Part shown: positions 63,531 to 64,000 of the stretch, one piece after another | How positions within the stretch are numbered: position 1 is the first letter of the stretch | Layout: every line of letters starts with the position of its first letter | Assembly (NCBI RefSeq): GCF_024448985.1 | Contig: NZ_JAMOII010000020.1 | Location: 1 to 64,000 of the forward strand | Reading direction: 5' to 3' | DNA from: Stutzerimonas stutzeri | GTDB taxonomy: Bacteria > Pseudomonadota > Gammaproteobacteria > Pseudomonadales > Pseudomonadaceae | Length of the DNA stretch: 64,000 nucleotides | The notes under the pieces: generated by a model | Database searches by the model: none | Told to the model about the DNA's origin: nothing | What the model saw: the letters and a program-made list of their open reading frames with translations, nothing else | Program-made: the position numbers and the translations under genes

Positions 63531-64000
63531 ATGCTTATCAAAATTCCTCGTCGCAGCGATTGCCGTGAATCCGAGGTAACGCCCGAAGCGCTTTATCTGA
63601 ATCGCCGGCAAATATTGCAGGGGACTGCGATCTCGGTCGCCTGCGCGGGCTTCCCGCTGATGGCGTGCGCGCAGGAGGGGCGATACGAAGGGGTGGACGC
63701 GGCAGATGCTCCTGCTTGGTTCAATGCCAAGCGCGATAAAGCGCGTTGGGAAGCCGTCGTCGCGAAAGGTGAAGCCATCACTCCCTATCGCGATGCTACG
63801 CACTACAACAACTTCTATGAATTCGGCCCGGACAAGGGCGACCCCGCGGCTTATGCCCCCAAGCTAGTCACCGAACCCTGGACGGTCATGGTCGATGGCG
63901 AAGTAGCGAACCCGGGGACCTACTCCGTCGAGGAACTGTTTGCCGCGCCCCGGCTTGAGGAGCGTATATATCGCTTGCGCTGCGTCGACGCGTGGTCGAT
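63531..64000 (+). CDS. msrP: Protein-methionine-sulfoxide reductase catalytic subunit MsrP (5' part)
   Basis: MsrP (YedY) is a periplasmic molybdenum-cofactor enzyme that reduces methionine sulfoxide in envelope proteins, with electrons from the membrane heme protein MsrQ. The first 156 residues are present; the gene runs off the window. The N-terminus holds a Tat signal (NRRQILQGTAISVACAGFPL) and the molybdenum-ligand cysteine in RCVDAWS near the edge. The family motif WFNAKRDKARWEAV is present. In pseudomonads msrP follows pssA, as here, usually with msrQ next. Confidence 0.93.
   Translation, partial: MLIKIPRRSDCRESEVTPEALYLNRRQILQGTAISVACAGFPLMACAQEGRYEGVDAADAPAWFNAKRDKARWEAVVAKGEAITPYRDATHYNNFYEFGPDKGDPAAYAPKLVTEPWTVMVDGEVANPGTYSVEELFAAPRLEERIYRLRCVDAWS

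Overview
The window is a stretch of chromosome from a GC-rich gammaproteobacterium of the family Pseudomonadaceae. Protein matches and gene order recall Pseudomonas aeruginosa. The REP-like palindromes, tandem heptamers, and rearranged and reduced loci fit the P. stutzeri group (Stutzerimonas) best. That genus-level placement is an inference from remembered families and gene orders; no search was run. No tRNA, rRNA, intact insertion sequence, prophage or CRISPR array was seen.

Block A (1-28.2 kb) is conserved core. It holds rplM-rpsI, the bc1 complex genes petABC, sspAB, a convergent envelope group (dolP, diaA, yraN, lpoA), rsmI, the RNase P RNA gene rnpB, and the whole division and cell-wall cluster from mraZ to lpxC. 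The last set is on one strand, with start/stop overlaps at most junctions. Three GTGG boxes spaced exactly 10 bp apart precede mraZ.

Block B (28.2-35.0 kb) is an accessory segment. It carries a ferritin-like protein, a 48-residue acidic Pro-rich microprotein coupled to a Rho-N-type protein, a lone RmlD-like reductase, an AEC transporter, two membrane proteins, and a CYP152-type P450 peroxygenase.

Block C (35.0-49.3 kb, minus strand) is a P. aeruginosa-like order: dsbD, aroQ, accB, accC, prmA, a zinc-ribbon/DUF3426 protein, dusB, fis, purH, purD and the hybrid sensor kinase retS. Heptamer and REP-like repeats lie in its intergenic gaps.

Block D (49.4-64.0 kb) begins with a small Rieske protein, then the phuW/chaN lipoprotein gene, the iron-responsive sRNA gene prrF with a Fur-box promoter, and cbpA. 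It continues with a TfoX-C protein, a methyltransferase, a two-domain kinase, mrcB (PBP1b), small lipoprotein and envelope genes, ilvI-ilvH-ilvC, pssA and the start of msrP. Upstream of phuW a 50-codon fragment resembles a FecCD-type permease. This suggests that the heme importer normally found beside phuW was deleted, leaving phuW, prrF and cbpA.

The most interesting points are the apparent decay of the phu heme-uptake locus at the C/D junction, the single-copy prrF with its Fur-overlapped promoter, a related 7-bp repeat family at two distant sites, the peroxygenase-type P450, the degenerate ATP-binding motif of RetS, and a probable leaderless start of PBP1b.
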